Source of the DNA: Microbulbifer thermotolerans
Lineage (GTDB): Bacteria > Pseudomonadota > Gammaproteobacteria > Pseudomonadales > Cellvibrionaceae
DNA: 64,000 nucleotides
Direction of reading: 5' to 3'
NCBI RefSeq assembly: GCF_900112305.1
Contig: NZ_FOKT01000002.1
Span: 372,001 to 436,000 of the forward strand
Part shown: piece by piece, positions 26,060 to 35,398 of the stretch
How positions within the stretch are numbered: position 1 is the stretch's first letter
How the letters are laid out: every line of letters starts with the position of its first letter
Position numbers and translations under genes: made by a program
The notes under the pieces: generated by a model
The model's database searches: none
Seen by the model: only the letters and a program-made list of their open reading frames with translations
Told to the model about the DNA's origin: nothing

Positions 26060-26848
26060 TTAACGCTTGCGATGATGCCTGCGCGCCGCCACGCGCGAAC
26101 TGGAGGGCACAGCAGTCAGTGAGGGCTTCTGCTCCCCGCGCCAGTTGATTTTTATCGCGCGCATGCGTGCCACTTCTTTGCGCGCGACTATGATGTAAAA
26201 GCCCCCCCAAGGCAAGTGCCAACGAGCGCCCAGGCGCTCCATCCACGACGTCTTCGCCAGTAAGTCCCGCTGCTGTAGCGGCAGGCGAAAGAACCCCCGT
26301 TCCAAAGTACTCGCCTGTAGATCCAGCAGATGCATCCAGTCGGCTATCCGTGCCGCCCGCAGTTGATTCCCGCGCTGGTAGGCGCTGCGGGCGAATAACA
26401 GCCTCGACAACCCCAGAAGAGAAAATGGATTGAAGCCAATCAGCAGCAAGTGACCGCCGGGTATCAATACCCGCGCTGCCTCGCGCAGCACCTGATGGGG
26501 CTGCTGGGCAAAATCGAGCAGATGATGTAAGAGCACCACATCGATGGACTCGGAAGGCAAGGGGAGTTGCTCAAATTCCACCAACGCAGCCCCTTCCTGT
26601 CCGGCACAGCCACTCAAACGGAACCGGTGGTTGATACGACTGCATGCGGAAAAATCAACGGCGCTAGTTACCCCGGCTTGCATTAGATGGTATCCAAACA
26701 TGCGCTCAACGAATGGCTGCGCCAGCGCAAGCTGCTGCGACAGAATCTCCTGCCCCAGTGGGCTGGTGAACCAATGCGCCACGGCTGCACAGGACTTCGC
26801 GAACGGGGGTATTTCAGCACGCCCACGCGAATAGGACTTCTTCGTCAT
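26060..26848 (-). CDS. SAM-dependent class I methyltransferase (YafS-like)
   Basis: A 262-residue protein with a degenerate methyltransferase fold: the S-I-D-V-V-L-L-H-H-L-L-D-F segment followed by V-L-I-P-G-G-H-L-L-L-I-G-F-N-P-F. The first glycine motif expected near residue 65 is not conserved (A-V-D-F-S-A-C-S-R), so cofactor binding may be altered. It occupies the yafS position directly upstream of rnhA, hence the comparison. The C-terminal ~35 residues are basic (S-S-R-V-A-A-R-R-H-H-R-K-R). ATG at 26848 behind GGAG. Substrate unknown. Confidence 0.78.
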   Translation of the reverse strand: MTKKSYSRGRAEIPPFAKSCAAVAHWFTSPLGQEILSQQLALAQPFVERMFGYHLMQAGVTSAVDFSACSRINHRFRLSGCAGQEGAALVEFEQLPLPSESIDVVLLHHLLDFAQQPHQVLREAARVLIPGGHLLLIGFNPFSLLGLSRLLFARSAYQRGNQLRAARIADWMHLLDLQASTLERGFFRLPLQQRDLLAKTSWMERLGARWHLPWGGFYIIVARKEVARMRAIKINWRGEQKPSLTAVPSSSRVAARRHHRKR

Positions 26849-27053
26849 ATTGGCTCCATGCGAGTCCGTGTGAACAGCGTATTAGTGACACCGAAAAAAT
26901 GAGACGCAAGTTCTTCACAATTCATCATTGTGGAAACGCGTGTCATACCACAGGCCAGCTCCTATCTAAGTGCAACCGGAATCTCACCTTTGTGTATTGC
27001 AGGCTACCTTAATGGTATCGTTTCAGCACTCAGATTATTGACGTCACGACGAA

Positions 27054-27836
27054 ATGCTCAAATTCTCCCCAATTCCGGCATTCAGCGATAACTATATCTG
27101 GCACCTTACCCGTGGTGACGAGCACTGGGTCGTGGACCCCGGCGACGCCCGCCCGGTGATTGAGGCATTGGGCGACAGTGCCCTGAGCGGCATACTAATC
27201 ACACACCACCACCTGGACCACACCGGCGGTGTCGCACAGCTCAGCACCCGTTTTCAATGTCCAGTTTATGGTCCCGCTTCCATCAAGGGGGTCACGGAAC
27301 CACTGACTGACGGCGACCAGCGCGAGCTCCTCGGCCTGCCGCTGCGGGTAATGGCCGTGCCCGGCCATACCTTAGACCACTTGGCGTTGCTACTCGAGGA
27401 GGAGAACCCCGGCGGAGCCCCCCGGGCGCACCTCTTCTGCGGTGATACCCTTTTTGCCGCTGGCTGCGGCCGCCTCTTTGAAGGCACCCCGGCGCAGATG
27501 TACGCCTCCCTAAGCAAGCTGGGCGCACTGCCGCCAGAGACCAAGGTTTATTGCGCTCACGAGTACACCCTGGCGAACTTGCGCTTCGCGGAAGCTGCCG
27601 AACCGGGCAACACGGCCATTGTGAATCGCCTTGCCGAGGCTGAAGCATTGCGGGCGAACGACCGTCCCACTCTTCCCTCTACCATTGGAGAAGAGCTGGC
27701 CACGAATCCGTTTTTGCGTTGCCATATTCCCGCCGTGGCCCGCCGCGCACTCAATCACGGTGCCGACGGCAGTCTCGAAAACCCGGATGAAGTGCAAGTC
27801 TTCACACTGCTAAGAAGCTGGAAGGACAATTTTTAA
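27054..27836 (+). CDS. gloB: hydroxyacylglutathione hydrolase (glyoxalase II)
   Basis: A 260-residue MBL-fold thioesterase that hydrolyses S-lactoylglutathione in methylglyoxal detoxification. The dinuclear-metal motif H-H-H-L-D-H is at 51-56, preceded by Thr50. Further ligands lie in V-P-G-H-T-L-D-H, F-C-G-D-T-L-F and Y-C-A-H-E-Y-T. The C-terminal domain ends with R-S-W-K-D-N-F, as in other GloB. Cytoplasmic. It is divergent from the yafS-like gene, the typical arrangement. The ATG at 27054 follows a weak Shine-Dalgarno. Confidence 0.96.
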   Translation: MLKFSPIPAFSDNYIWHLTRGDEHWVVDPGDARPVIEALGDSALSGILITHHHLDHTGGVAQLSTRFQCPVYGPASIKGVTEPLTDGDQRELLGLPLRVMAVPGHTLDHLALLLEEENPGGAPRAHLFCGDTLFAAGCGRLFEGTPAQMYASLSKLGALPPETKVYCAHEYTLANLRFAEAAEPGNTAIVNRLAEAEALRANDRPTLPSTIGEELATNPFLRCHIPAVARRALNHGADGSLENPDEVQVFTLLRSWKDNF

Positions 27837-28058
27837 CCAACGACGCGCTGTGCACAGTGCAGACAAGGGTCCCCCGAATAAACTGTACGTCCGCGCGAAA
27901 TAATCGGCGACACCCCAGTATCTTTGGGCATCGCGCAATCGTTGACCGAAACCAATTCAGATCTTTAGAATCAGACAATTACCACGCAAAGCTCAGGTGC
28001 TATACGAAATAAGCGCACGCTGGGTGAAAATTACAAAACGACCGCGGAAACACCAAGC

Positions 28059-29612
28059 ATGGTCCATAAAAAACTTACCATCGCCATTCTGGCCGCGGCG
28101 GTGGGGGCCTGTGCGCAGATACCGGAACAAAATGTAACGCCGGAAGATTCTGCACAGCAGGCGCAGCAAAATACCGCACAGGATAGCGACAACGCAAACG
28201 CCCCCAGCCCGGAGGAAGCGGCATTGCCGCCAGTGGATATATGGGACCGGCTGCGCCGTGGCTTCCAATTGGATCGACACATCGATCACCCCAAAGTTAA
28301 AGACTATATTGCCTACTTCTCCCGCAATGAAGGCTATATGGCACGAGTGACTGAACGCTCGCGCCGCTACATCTTCCATGTGGTAGAGCAGCTAGAGGAC
28401 TCCAACCTGCCACTGGAGTTGGCACTGTTGCCAATCGTCGAGAGCGCCTATGATCCCTTTGCTTACTCCCATGCCCGCGCTTCAGGCATGTGGCAGTTTA
28501 TCCCGTCCACCGGTCGTTCTTTCGGATTGAATCAGAATTGGTGGTACGACGGGCGCAGGGACGTACAGGAATCCACCCGCGCTGCGATTCGCTATTTCAC
28601 CTATTTGTCCGAACGCTTCGACGGTGACTGGGAACTGGTTCTTGCCGCGTACAATGGCGGTGAAGGCACTGTCAGCCGCGCACTCGAGCGAAACCGGCGC
28701 CGAGGGCTCGGCACCAGCTTCTGGGACTTAAAGCTACCCCGTGAGACTCAGCGCTACGTGCCGCAACTTCTTGCGCTCGCGGAAGTGGTATCCCGACCGG
28801 ACCACTACCAGGTGCCGCTGCATGATGTGGCCAATGCACCTTATTACACCGAAGTAGATGTGGGCAGCCAAATCGACTTGGCCCAAGCTGCCGAACTCGC
28901 CGACATCCCAATTGAAGAGCTCTACCTACTGAACCCCGGCTTCAACCGGTGGGCGACCGACCCCAACGGCAATCACCGGCTGCTGGTACCAGTGGAAAAA
29001 GGAGAGGCCTTTGCAAGCGCATTGGCAAAACTCCCCGTCGACCAGCGCGTCACCTGGCAGCGATATCGCATTGCCCGCGGCGATACCCTCTCAACCATCG
29101 CCCGCAGATATGAAACTACGGTGGCCGCCATCCGGGAGGCCAACAATCTGCGCAACAACAACATCCGCGCCGGTAGCACCTTACTCATCCCCAGTGCATC
29201 GGGCCCGGCATCCCAGTATGCCTATGCCCTGGATCAACGCGTTAAACGCAGCCAGAACGCCGGCAAGGGCGTCAAAACCAGCTATACAGTGCGCCCGGGT
29301 GACACTCTGTGGGATATCGCCCGCTCACTCAATGTCAGTGTGCGCCAGCTGGCCAGCTGGAATAATATGGCTCCCGCAGACACATTGCGTCCGGGACGTC
29401 AACTGGTAGCTTATAACGGTAGTACTGACAGCAGCCGAACCACCCGCAAGCTCTCCTACAAGGTGCGCAAGGGTGACTCTCTGTACCGAATCGCGAGCAA
29501 ATTCCGTATCGATATCGATGATATCTTGCGCTGGAATAAGATCAGCAAGTCCCACTACCTGCAGCCGGGACAAAGGCTGACCCTGTTTGTGGACAGCGCC
29601 GCCAGTGGCTAA
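28059..29612 (+). CDS. mltD: membrane-bound lytic murein transglycosylase D
   Basis: A 517-residue envelope lipoprotein that cleaves peptidoglycan glycan strands. The signal peptide ends with lipobox A-V-G-A-C (Cys18). The SLT domain spans about 105-235, with catalytic Glu128 in L-P-I-V-E-S-A-Y and the signatures A-S-G-M-W-Q-F-I-P-S-T-G and A-A-Y-N-G-G-E-G. Three LysM repeats follow (starting Y-R-I-A-R-G-D-T, Y-T-V-R-P-G-D-T and Y-K-V-R-K-G-D-S, about 338-510). It lies downstream of gloB, as is common. A hairpin follows the stop. Confidence 0.95.
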   Translation: MVHKKLTIAILAAAVGACAQIPEQNVTPEDSAQQAQQNTAQDSDNANAPSPEEAALPPVDIWDRLRRGFQLDRHIDHPKVKDYIAYFSRNEGYMARVTERSRRYIFHVVEQLEDSNLPLELALLPIVESAYDPFAYSHARASGMWQFIPSTGRSFGLNQNWWYDGRRDVQESTRAAIRYFTYLSERFDGDWELVLAAYNGGEGTVSRALERNRRRGLGTSFWDLKLPRETQRYVPQLLALAEVVSRPDHYQVPLHDVANAPYYTEVDVGSQIDLAQAAELADIPIEELYLLNPGFNRWATDPNGNHRLLVPVEKGEAFASALAKLPVDQRVTWQRYRIARGDTLSTIARRYETTVAAIREANNLRNNNIRAGSTLLIPSASGPASQYAYALDQRVKRSQNAGKGVKTSYTVRPGDTLWDIARSLNVSVRQLASWNNMAPADTLRPGRQLVAYNGSTDSSRTTRKLSYKVRKGDSLYRIASKFRIDIDDILRWNKISKSHYLQPGQRLTLFVDSAASG

Positions 29613-29635
29613 ATAACGCCCTGCACTCCATTCGC

Positions 29636-29660
29636 CTGAGCGCAGTAACCCTGCGCTCAG
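29636..29660 (+). terminator. candidate terminator after mltD
   Basis: CTGAGCGCAG (29636-29645) pairs perfectly with CTGCGCTCAG (29651-29660) around TAACC, starting 24 bases past the mltD stop. There is no T-tract. Confidence 0.5.
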
Positions 29661-29694
29661 TGCTGTTCGGGCATGAGACGGAAAAAATATCCAA

Positions 29695-29709
29695 GGAATC
29701 TCTAATTAA
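29695..29709 (+). repeat. solo diverged IS5-type repeat end
   Basis: GGAATCTCTAATTAA differs from the repeat end GGAACCTCTGATTAA at two positions. It lies 151 bases to the left of the complete copy at 29861 in the same orientation, suggesting an older insertion at the same site. The stretch 29710-29856 contains nothing else I recognise. Confidence 0.5.
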
Positions 29710-29860
29710 CCGCCTCATGGCGGTAAAGACACCTTCGGACCAAATAAGTAGCTCAGCCCACTAAAGTCCCACGCCCATGAATTAAAGGTTTTCTCAAGCG
29801 AGCGAGTATTTGCCCAGCCCCTGACTCCGACAATTTCAAAACGCCCAACCTGCCACCTAG

Positions 29861-30073
29861 GGAACCTCTGATTAATTTACTTTCTGGTGGTAGAGGTTCT
29901 TCCGGGGCGGATGTGAAGCTTAGGTGACAGGACGGATACTCCGAAACCATCGGGGACAGAGATGCATCCATCGGAGCCACAGGGAAGTACTCGTGCGTTT
30001 TCGAAATGTCCGTCCTATTGCCTGAGTGCCCCGGAACCTAGCATAGTGTTCACGCGAATTAATCAGAGGCTCC
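29861..30073. mobile_element. MITE-like palindromic repeat, copy 2 (intact, CTAG flanks)
   Basis: This 213-bp non-coding element has ends GGAACCTCTGATTAATT and AATTAATCAGAGGCTCC. It is flanked on both sides by CTAG (29857-29860 and 30074-30077), a direct 4-bp duplication of the YTAR type expected from IS5-family transposition. The interior matches the 5906-6119 copy in order and sequence: a GGACGGA arm, a central stem around GATGCATC, TTTCGAAA, TCCGTCC and CCCCGGAACCT. It carries no open frame. It is most simply a miniature element moved in trans by an IS5-type transposase. Confidence 0.92.
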
Positions 30074-30131
30074 CTAGCCGAGAAAGCTGTCAGCTCTTTA
30101 AGGAGAGCCCCTACCTAGCACGCTAGCATGC

Positions 30132-30160
30132 AAAAAAAAGCCCGCTAACGCGGGCTTTTT
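30132..30160. terminator. bidirectional intrinsic terminator
   Basis: AAAAAGCCCGC (30135-30145) pairs perfectly with GCGGGCTTTTT (30150-30160) around TAAC, giving T-tracts on both strands. It lies 30 bases beyond the ppiD stop. Confidence 0.88.
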
Positions 30161-30190
30161 ATTCAAACTAATCGGACTCTGCGACTTACA

Positions 30191-32068
30191 TCACTGCTCA
30201 GCGAGTTCAATATCCGCCTCATCGGACAGATAACGCTGCACCGCCGCCAGCTCCGCACCGCCGCTGATGGATGCCAACTGCTGTATCAATGCGCGTCGTT
30301 GTTCGCTGCTCTGACGGGATAGCTGACCAGGGTTAACACTGCGCAGTTTCAACACCACCTGGTCGCCGTCACTGACGGCAAAGGTAGTAATACGTTCACC
30401 GCGGGAGTCCGGTGCTGGCAGCTCAAATGCCTTTGCAATGATTTCGCCGCGTTGCCCGAAGCCTCCGCGACGGGTCTTATCGCTGGTCTCCAGTGTCAGC
30501 TCACTGGCCTCAGCTAATTCGGCAAAATCACCGCCCTCTTCCAACTGTGCCTTGAGCTCCTTAGCGCGGGTAGCCAATTGCTCGCTGGCCTTTTCTCGCT
30601 TCAGGCGCTCAACAATCTGCGGCTTCACTTCTTCCAGAGGATAGATGCCCGCTGTTTTATGCTCAACTACCCTCAGTACCACCGAATGATTATCGGTAAG
30701 ATTAATTACATCCGATGTATTCCCATCCTCTTTCACTTCAGGGGCGAAGGCCGCGGCCACCACTTTGTCATTCGCGGCAATACCGGCGCCACCCTGACGA
30801 CTGAACAATTCGCTGGTTTGTAGCGGTACACCCAGCTCCTCGGCAGGCCCTGCGAGCGTATCGGCGTTGTAGGCAAGATCGGCCAAGCGCTCCAGAGCCC
30901 CCACAAACTCACGTTCAGCCTCCGCACTACGCAACTGTGCGGCAATGGCATCCTTGCGCTCCTCATAGGAGGGCGGCTCGGCATTCTCCACTTCTAGCAG
31001 CTTGATAAAGTGGGTACCGCTGTCTGTGGTCACAGGGCCGGAAACCTGCCCTACTTCCAGAGAGGCCAGCGCCTCCTCGAAAGACTCAGGAAAAACATCG
31101 CCACTGGTAAAACCGAGATCCCCGCCTTCATCCCGAGACCCCAGATCATCGGAGTAAGATTTCGCCAGTTCTGCAAAGTCCTCACCGGCGTTGAGCTTGG
31201 CCTGCACTTCGGCAACTTTGCCCGCGTTGTCACCTTCCAGCAATATATGCGCAGCACGGCGACGAGTCTTGGCCTGGAAACTGGCTAGTTCCTGCTCATA
31301 TTGGGCGCGAACGTCCTGTTCAGACACATCGATACTGTCGGCAAACAGTTCCGGCGTCAGTTCAATATATTCAATCGCTACCTGTTCAGGGCGTTGAAAC
31401 CGATCCTGATTGTCCTGATAGTACTCTTCTACTTCGCTATCGCTGACAGTTGTCTCATCGAGCAGCTGTTGGACTGGCAAAATGACATAATCGAAATCGC
31501 GCTCCTCCATGGAAACAGCCACTACACGCTCGGCATCCGCACGAGTGGTGAAAGCACTGTTCGTGATTCCATCGATATATTGCTGCATCACCAAGTCACG
31601 CTCCATGACCTGACGAAAACCAACGGCACTGTAGCCCATACGCCGCAACGCATCGCGATAAACCTGCGCATCAAACTTGCCGCCCACTTGAAAACCAGGA
31701 ATCTGCACGATTTCTCTGTCGATTGCGGCGGCACTCATCACCATGCCACTATCCTGCGCAGCTTGGCGCATCACTGAGCTGCTTACCAACTGCCGCAACA
31801 CCGGTTCACGGAGCTGCTCATCGCTCAGCAGGTCAGCCGGTACATTCTCACCGTACTGGCTCATGATCATATTGCGGCGATTTTGTATCGCGCGCTGGAG
31901 ATCCAGGTTAGTGATTTTCTCACCATTGACCTCAGCCACCGCATCGGCCGCACCGCCACTGGCACCAGTGAAAAAATCAATCCCTCCAATGACCATTATG
32001 AAACCGAAAAAGCCGGCGACGATAATTGCCGCTGTACCCTTCAGGTTATCTCGCATGGACTGAAGCAT
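30191..32068 (-). CDS. ppiD: periplasmic folding chaperone PpiD (SurA_N/parvulin)
   Basis: A 625-residue inner-membrane-anchored chaperone of the Sec exit region. It has a short cytoplasmic start and one membrane segment (about 12-34: A-A-I-I-V-A-G-F-F-G-F-I-M-V-I-G-G-I). A SurA-N-like domain follows (V-N-G-E-K-I-T-N-L-D-L-Q from about 48), then a parvulin PPIase domain at about 265-360 (R-R-R-A-A-H-I-L-L through T-H-F-I-K-L-L). A second, degenerate parvulin-like region makes up the C-terminus. The length matches E. coli PpiD (623). It lies downstream of the HU gene, the conserved order. Confidence 0.95.
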   Translation of the reverse strand: MLQSMRDNLKGTAAIIVAGFFGFIMVIGGIDFFTGASGGAADAVAEVNGEKITNLDLQRAIQNRRNMIMSQYGENVPADLLSDEQLREPVLRQLVSSSVMRQAAQDSGMVMSAAAIDREIVQIPGFQVGGKFDAQVYRDALRRMGYSAVGFRQVMERDLVMQQYIDGITNSAFTTRADAERVVAVSMEERDFDYVILPVQQLLDETTVSDSEVEEYYQDNQDRFQRPEQVAIEYIELTPELFADSIDVSEQDVRAQYEQELASFQAKTRRRAAHILLEGDNAGKVAEVQAKLNAGEDFAELAKSYSDDLGSRDEGGDLGFTSGDVFPESFEEALASLEVGQVSGPVTTDSGTHFIKLLEVENAEPPSYEERKDAIAAQLRSAEAEREFVGALERLADLAYNADTLAGPAEELGVPLQTSELFSRQGGAGIAANDKVVAAAFAPEVKEDGNTSDVINLTDNHSVVLRVVEHKTAGIYPLEEVKPQIVERLKREKASEQLATRAKELKAQLEEGGDFAELAEASELTLETSDKTRRGGFGQRGEIIAKAFELPAPDSRGERITTFAVSDGDQVVLKLRSVNPGQLSRQSSEQRRALIQQLASISGGAELAAVQRYLSDEADIELAEQ

Positions 32069-32111
32069 TGTCAGCTCCGAAACTTATAACGTTTAATTGA
32101 TTATCAGATAC

Positions 32112-32139
32112 AAAAAAGGCGCATCCATGTGATACGCCT
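32112..32139 (-). terminator. intrinsic terminator after the HU gene
   Basis: On the minus strand AGGCGTATC (32139-32131) pairs with GATGCGCCT (32125-32117, one wobble) around ACATG, followed by a T-tract (six A at 32112-32117 on the plus strand). It separates hup from ppiD. Confidence 0.78.
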
Positions 32140-32187
32140 CTTTGAAGCTTCGACTATTTAACGAGGCTTCCTATCCTACCGCTTTAC

Positions 32188-32460
32188 TCAGTTTACAGCG
32201 TCCTTCAAAGCCTTGCCGGCCTTAAAACTAGGGATTTTTGCCGCGGCAATCGGAATCGGATCACCAGTGCGCGGATTGCGACCGGTACGGGCGGCGCGCT
32301 CCTTGACAGAGAAAGTGCCGAAACCCACTAGCGCTACCTGATCACCCTTTTTCAGAGCGTCGGTAATGCTCTCTACCATTGCGTCCAGAGCGCGGCCGGC
32401 GGCTGCTTTTGGAATATCTGCAGATGCGGCAATCGCTTCAATCAGTTCGGACTTATTCAC
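32188..32460 (-). CDS. hupB: DNA-binding protein HU-beta
   Basis: A 90-residue histone-like protein of standard length. It starts [11 protein letters not shown] and carries the signature [21 protein letters not shown] near 46-66, containing the DNA-intercalating Arg-Asn-Pro tip. It dimerises to bend and compact DNA. It lies between lon and ppiD, the classical position of hupB. It has its own terminator; the 250-base gap from lon holds no other gene and probably its own promoter. Confidence 0.96.
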   Translation of the reverse strand: MNKSELIEAIAASADIPKAAAGRALDAMVESITDALKKGDQVALVGFGTFSVKERAARTGRNPRTGDPIPIAAAKIPSFKAGKALKDAVN

Positions 32461-32713
32461 ACTTAATCCCTCTGTTCTTTTCTGGATATGTTGGAGTGCC
32501 CGCTTTTGGACACCAATGCGTTCACGCCTTCAATCGCCGGCAGTTACTGGGCGTTGGGCAATAAGGCACGTTTTATACCAACTGGCCGATAGCGGGTCAA
32601 GGAACCATGCGGGTTTCCGGGCAGTTGGGTAAACCAAGGCCTGCTTTTCGATTTTCGCAGACTATTTTTTAAACGAGACATACGGGACGCTTGGTCGCGC
32701 CCCGCCAAAGTGA

Positions 32714-35119
32714 TCAATGCGTGTGCACTGAGCGTTGCGAGCGCTCCTCAGCCTGCTTTTGCAGGGCCGAATATTCCTCGTCGGACAGAGACTCCGGTTT
32801 GTGCTCAAGTGCCAATTCCAGCACCTGATCTATCCACTTGACCGGCTTGATAACCAAATCCTGCAGAATATTGTCCGGAATATCTTTCAGGTCTCGCTCA
32901 TTGTCCGCGGGAATCAGCACTGTCTTAATCCCACCGCGGTGGGCCGCCAGCAATTTCTCTTTTAGTCCGCCGATGCGCAACACTTCTCCACGCAGAGTGA
33001 TTTCCCCAGTCATAGCCACATCGGAACGCACCGGGATACCGGTAAGCACAGAGGCGAAAGCAGTGCACATCGCAATGCCCGCGGAGGGACCGTCTTTCGG
33101 CGTGGCGCCTTCCGGAACATGGATATGAATATCCTTTGTTTCGTGAAAATCCGGCGCGATGCCTAAGGTTTGCGCCCGCGTGCGCACGACAGTGAGTGCT
33201 GCCTGTATGGATTCCTGCATCACGTCGCCGAGAGATCCCGTCTTGATCACCCGCCCCTTTCCTGGAACAGCGGAGGCCTCGATTGTCAACAGGTCTCCAC
33301 CGACTTCCGTCCACGCAAGCCCGATAACCTGGCCAATCTTGTTTTCCTCTTCCGCGCGGCCAAAGTCGTATTTGCGTACTCCAAGCAATTCCTCCAACTG
33401 CTCCGGCGTCACCGTCACCTTCTGGCTGGTTTTCTCGCGCACGTGCTTGGTAACCACTTTGCGGCAGATTTTAGCGATCTCCCGGTCCAGGTTGCGCACG
33501 CCGGCCTCACGGGTGTAGTAGCGGACTATATCGCGTACCGTATCGTCGGCCAGTGCCAGTTCATCGTCTTTCAGGCCCGCGGCTTTGCGCTGTTTTGGCA
33601 CCAGGTAGCGCTGAGCAATATTCAGCTTTTCATCCTCGGTGTAACCGGGAATACGGATCACCTCCATGCGATCCAGCAGCGGACCGGGGATATTCATGGA
33701 GTTGGCCGTACAAACGAACATCACGTCAGAAAGATCGTAGTCCACTTCCAGGTAGTGATCGTTGAACGTCTTGTTCTGCTCAGGATCCAGCACCTCCAAA
33801 AGTGCAGACGCCGGATCTCCGCGGTGATCCATGCCCATTTTGTCCACCTCATCGAGGAGGAATAACGGGTTCTTCACCCCGACTTTTGCAATTTTCTGTA
33901 TCAGCTTACCGGGCAAGGAACCAATATAAGTTCGGCGATGGCCGCGGATTTCTGCTTCATCGCGTACACCGCCAAGCGCCATACGTACATATTTACGATT
34001 CGTGGCCCGGGCAATTGACTGGCCGAGAGAAGTCTTACCCACACCTGGAGGCCCCACCAAGCAGAGGATCGGCCCTTTAACCTTTTTCACCCTCTTCTGG
34101 ACCGCGAGATATTCGAGAATCCGCTCCTTGACCTCCTCCAGTCCGTAGTGATCCTTTTCTAGAATCTCTTCGGCCTTAATCAAGTCATGGCGGACACGGC
34201 TCGCCTTTTTCCAGGGGACATTCAGCATCCAGTCAATGTAGCTACGCAACACTGACGCCTCCGCAGACATCGGAGACATCATTTTAAGTTTTGCCAATTC
34301 CGCGCGGGTTTTCTTTTCCGCTTCAGCACTCATGCCGGACTCGGAGATTTTTTTCTCCAACTCCTCGATTTCATTCGGCTCTTCGGAAATTTCCCCCAGC
34401 TCTTTCTGAATAGCTTTCATTTGCTCATTCAGGTAGTACTCGCGCTGGCTTTTCTCCATCTGTTTCTTGACACGGCCCCGGATACGCTTTTCCACCTGAA
34501 TCAGGTCGATTTCCGAATCCATAAGACCGAGCAGCTGCTCCAGGCGTTCCTTGACACTAGCGGTTTCCAGCAGTTCCTGCTTTTGCGCCAGTTCCAACGA
34601 CATATGGGCTGCGATAGTGTCGGCAAGGCGGCCGGGTTCATCGATTCCCGAGAGCGAGGTGATTACCTCGTTTGGGACCTTTTTGCTAATGGAGACATAT
34701 TGCTCAAATTGGGCCATCGCTGAACGCACCAGAGCTTCCGCCTCCGCTTCGGGCAGATCCTCTGTTTGCATCGGCTCTACTTTCGCACGGTAGTGCCCAT
34801 CGCCGTCAACGACATCGAGAATTTTGACGCGCTGGCCGCCCTCCACCAGCACCTTGACGGTGCCATCAGGCAACTTGAGCAACTGCAGCACACTCGCAAC
34901 AGTGCCGACACGGTAAATATCTTCGGCCCCGGGATCATCTTCCGACGCCTGCCTTTGCGCAACTAACAGTACCTGCTTGTCACTGCGCATCGCTGCTTCC
35001 AGGGCATCAATCGACTTTTCCCGGCCGACAAACAAAGGAATCACCATGTGGGGGTAGACGACCACGTCCCGCAACGGCAACAGCGGATATTCAAGTTGGG
35101 TATCGGATGGCTGATCCAT
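32714..35119 (-). CDS. lon: ATP-dependent protease Lon
   Basis: An 801-residue cytoplasmic AAA+ protease. The N-terminal substrate-binding domain covers residues 1-~310, with a coiled-coil. Walker A is G-P-P-G-V-G-K-T near 357-364 and Walker B F-L-L-D-E-V-D-K. The protease dyad is Ser679 (D-G-P-S-A-G) and Lys722 (L-K-E-K-L-L), at the same numbers as E. coli. It degrades misfolded and regulatory proteins. Upstream, a heat-shock promoter of the sigma-32 type is visible at 35216-35244. It lies after clpX and before hup. Confidence 0.97.
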   Translation of the reverse strand: MDQPSDTQLEYPLLPLRDVVVYPHMVIPLFVGREKSIDALEAAMRSDKQVLLVAQRQASEDDPGAEDIYRVGTVASVLQLLKLPDGTVKVLVEGGQRVKILDVVDGDGHYRAKVEPMQTEDLPEAEAEALVRSAMAQFEQYVSISKKVPNEVITSLSGIDEPGRLADTIAAHMSLELAQKQELLETASVKERLEQLLGLMDSEIDLIQVEKRIRGRVKKQMEKSQREYYLNEQMKAIQKELGEISEEPNEIEELEKKISESGMSAEAEKKTRAELAKLKMMSPMSAEASVLRSYIDWMLNVPWKKASRVRHDLIKAEEILEKDHYGLEEVKERILEYLAVQKRVKKVKGPILCLVGPPGVGKTSLGQSIARATNRKYVRMALGGVRDEAEIRGHRRTYIGSLPGKLIQKIAKVGVKNPLFLLDEVDKMGMDHRGDPASALLEVLDPEQNKTFNDHYLEVDYDLSDVMFVCTANSMNIPGPLLDRMEVIRIPGYTEDEKLNIAQRYLVPKQRKAAGLKDDELALADDTVRDIVRYYTREAGVRNLDREIAKICRKVVTKHVREKTSQKVTVTPEQLEELLGVRKYDFGRAEEENKIGQVIGLAWTEVGGDLLTIEASAVPGKGRVIKTGSLGDVMQESIQAALTVVRTRAQTLGIAPDFHETKDIHIHVPEGATPKDGPSAGIAMCTAFASVLTGIPVRSDVAMTGEITLRGEVLRIGGLKEKLLAAHRGGIKTVLIPADNERDLKDIPDNILQDLVIKPVKWIDQVLELALEHKPESLSDEEYSALQKQAEERSQRSVHTH

Positions 35120-35215
35120 AGAACTCCTCTCGGCCCGGTCACTGGGTTATTGGCGCGGCATCATTCGCTGCTGGAATCTACAGCTTAATCTGGGCCGCCG
35201 CCCGTTGGTTGCTAG

Positions 35216-35244
35216 AAATGGGGGAGCAACAGCCGGATTACAAG
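35216..35244 (-). promoter_or_regulatory. predicted sigma-32 (heat-shock) promoter of lon
   Basis: On the minus strand CTTGTAA (35244-35238) and CCCCATTT (35223-35216) are separated by 14 bases, a close match to the sigma-32 consensus CTTGAAA, 13-15 bases, CCCCATNT. The predicted start would give a leader of roughly 90 bases before the lon ATG. Confidence 0.75.
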
Positions 35245-35316
35245 CCCTTAGTCTATTCCAATCGAGGATTTGTGCCGACCCTATGTGAAAAACCTGAAAA
35301 CTCGCCAACCGGCTCA

Positions 35317-35341
35317 CAAAAAAAGCCCCGTTGCGGGGCTT
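35317..35341 (-). terminator. intrinsic terminator after clpX
   Basis: AGCCCCG (35324-35330) pairs with CGGGGCT (35334-35340); seven A on its left supply the T-tract for minus-strand transcripts. It separates clpX from lon. Confidence 0.85.
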
Positions 35342-35398
35342 CTCTGCCGGGCTCCAGGCCCGGTGTGTTCGACCGAGCCACACAGTCAAGCGGCGATA

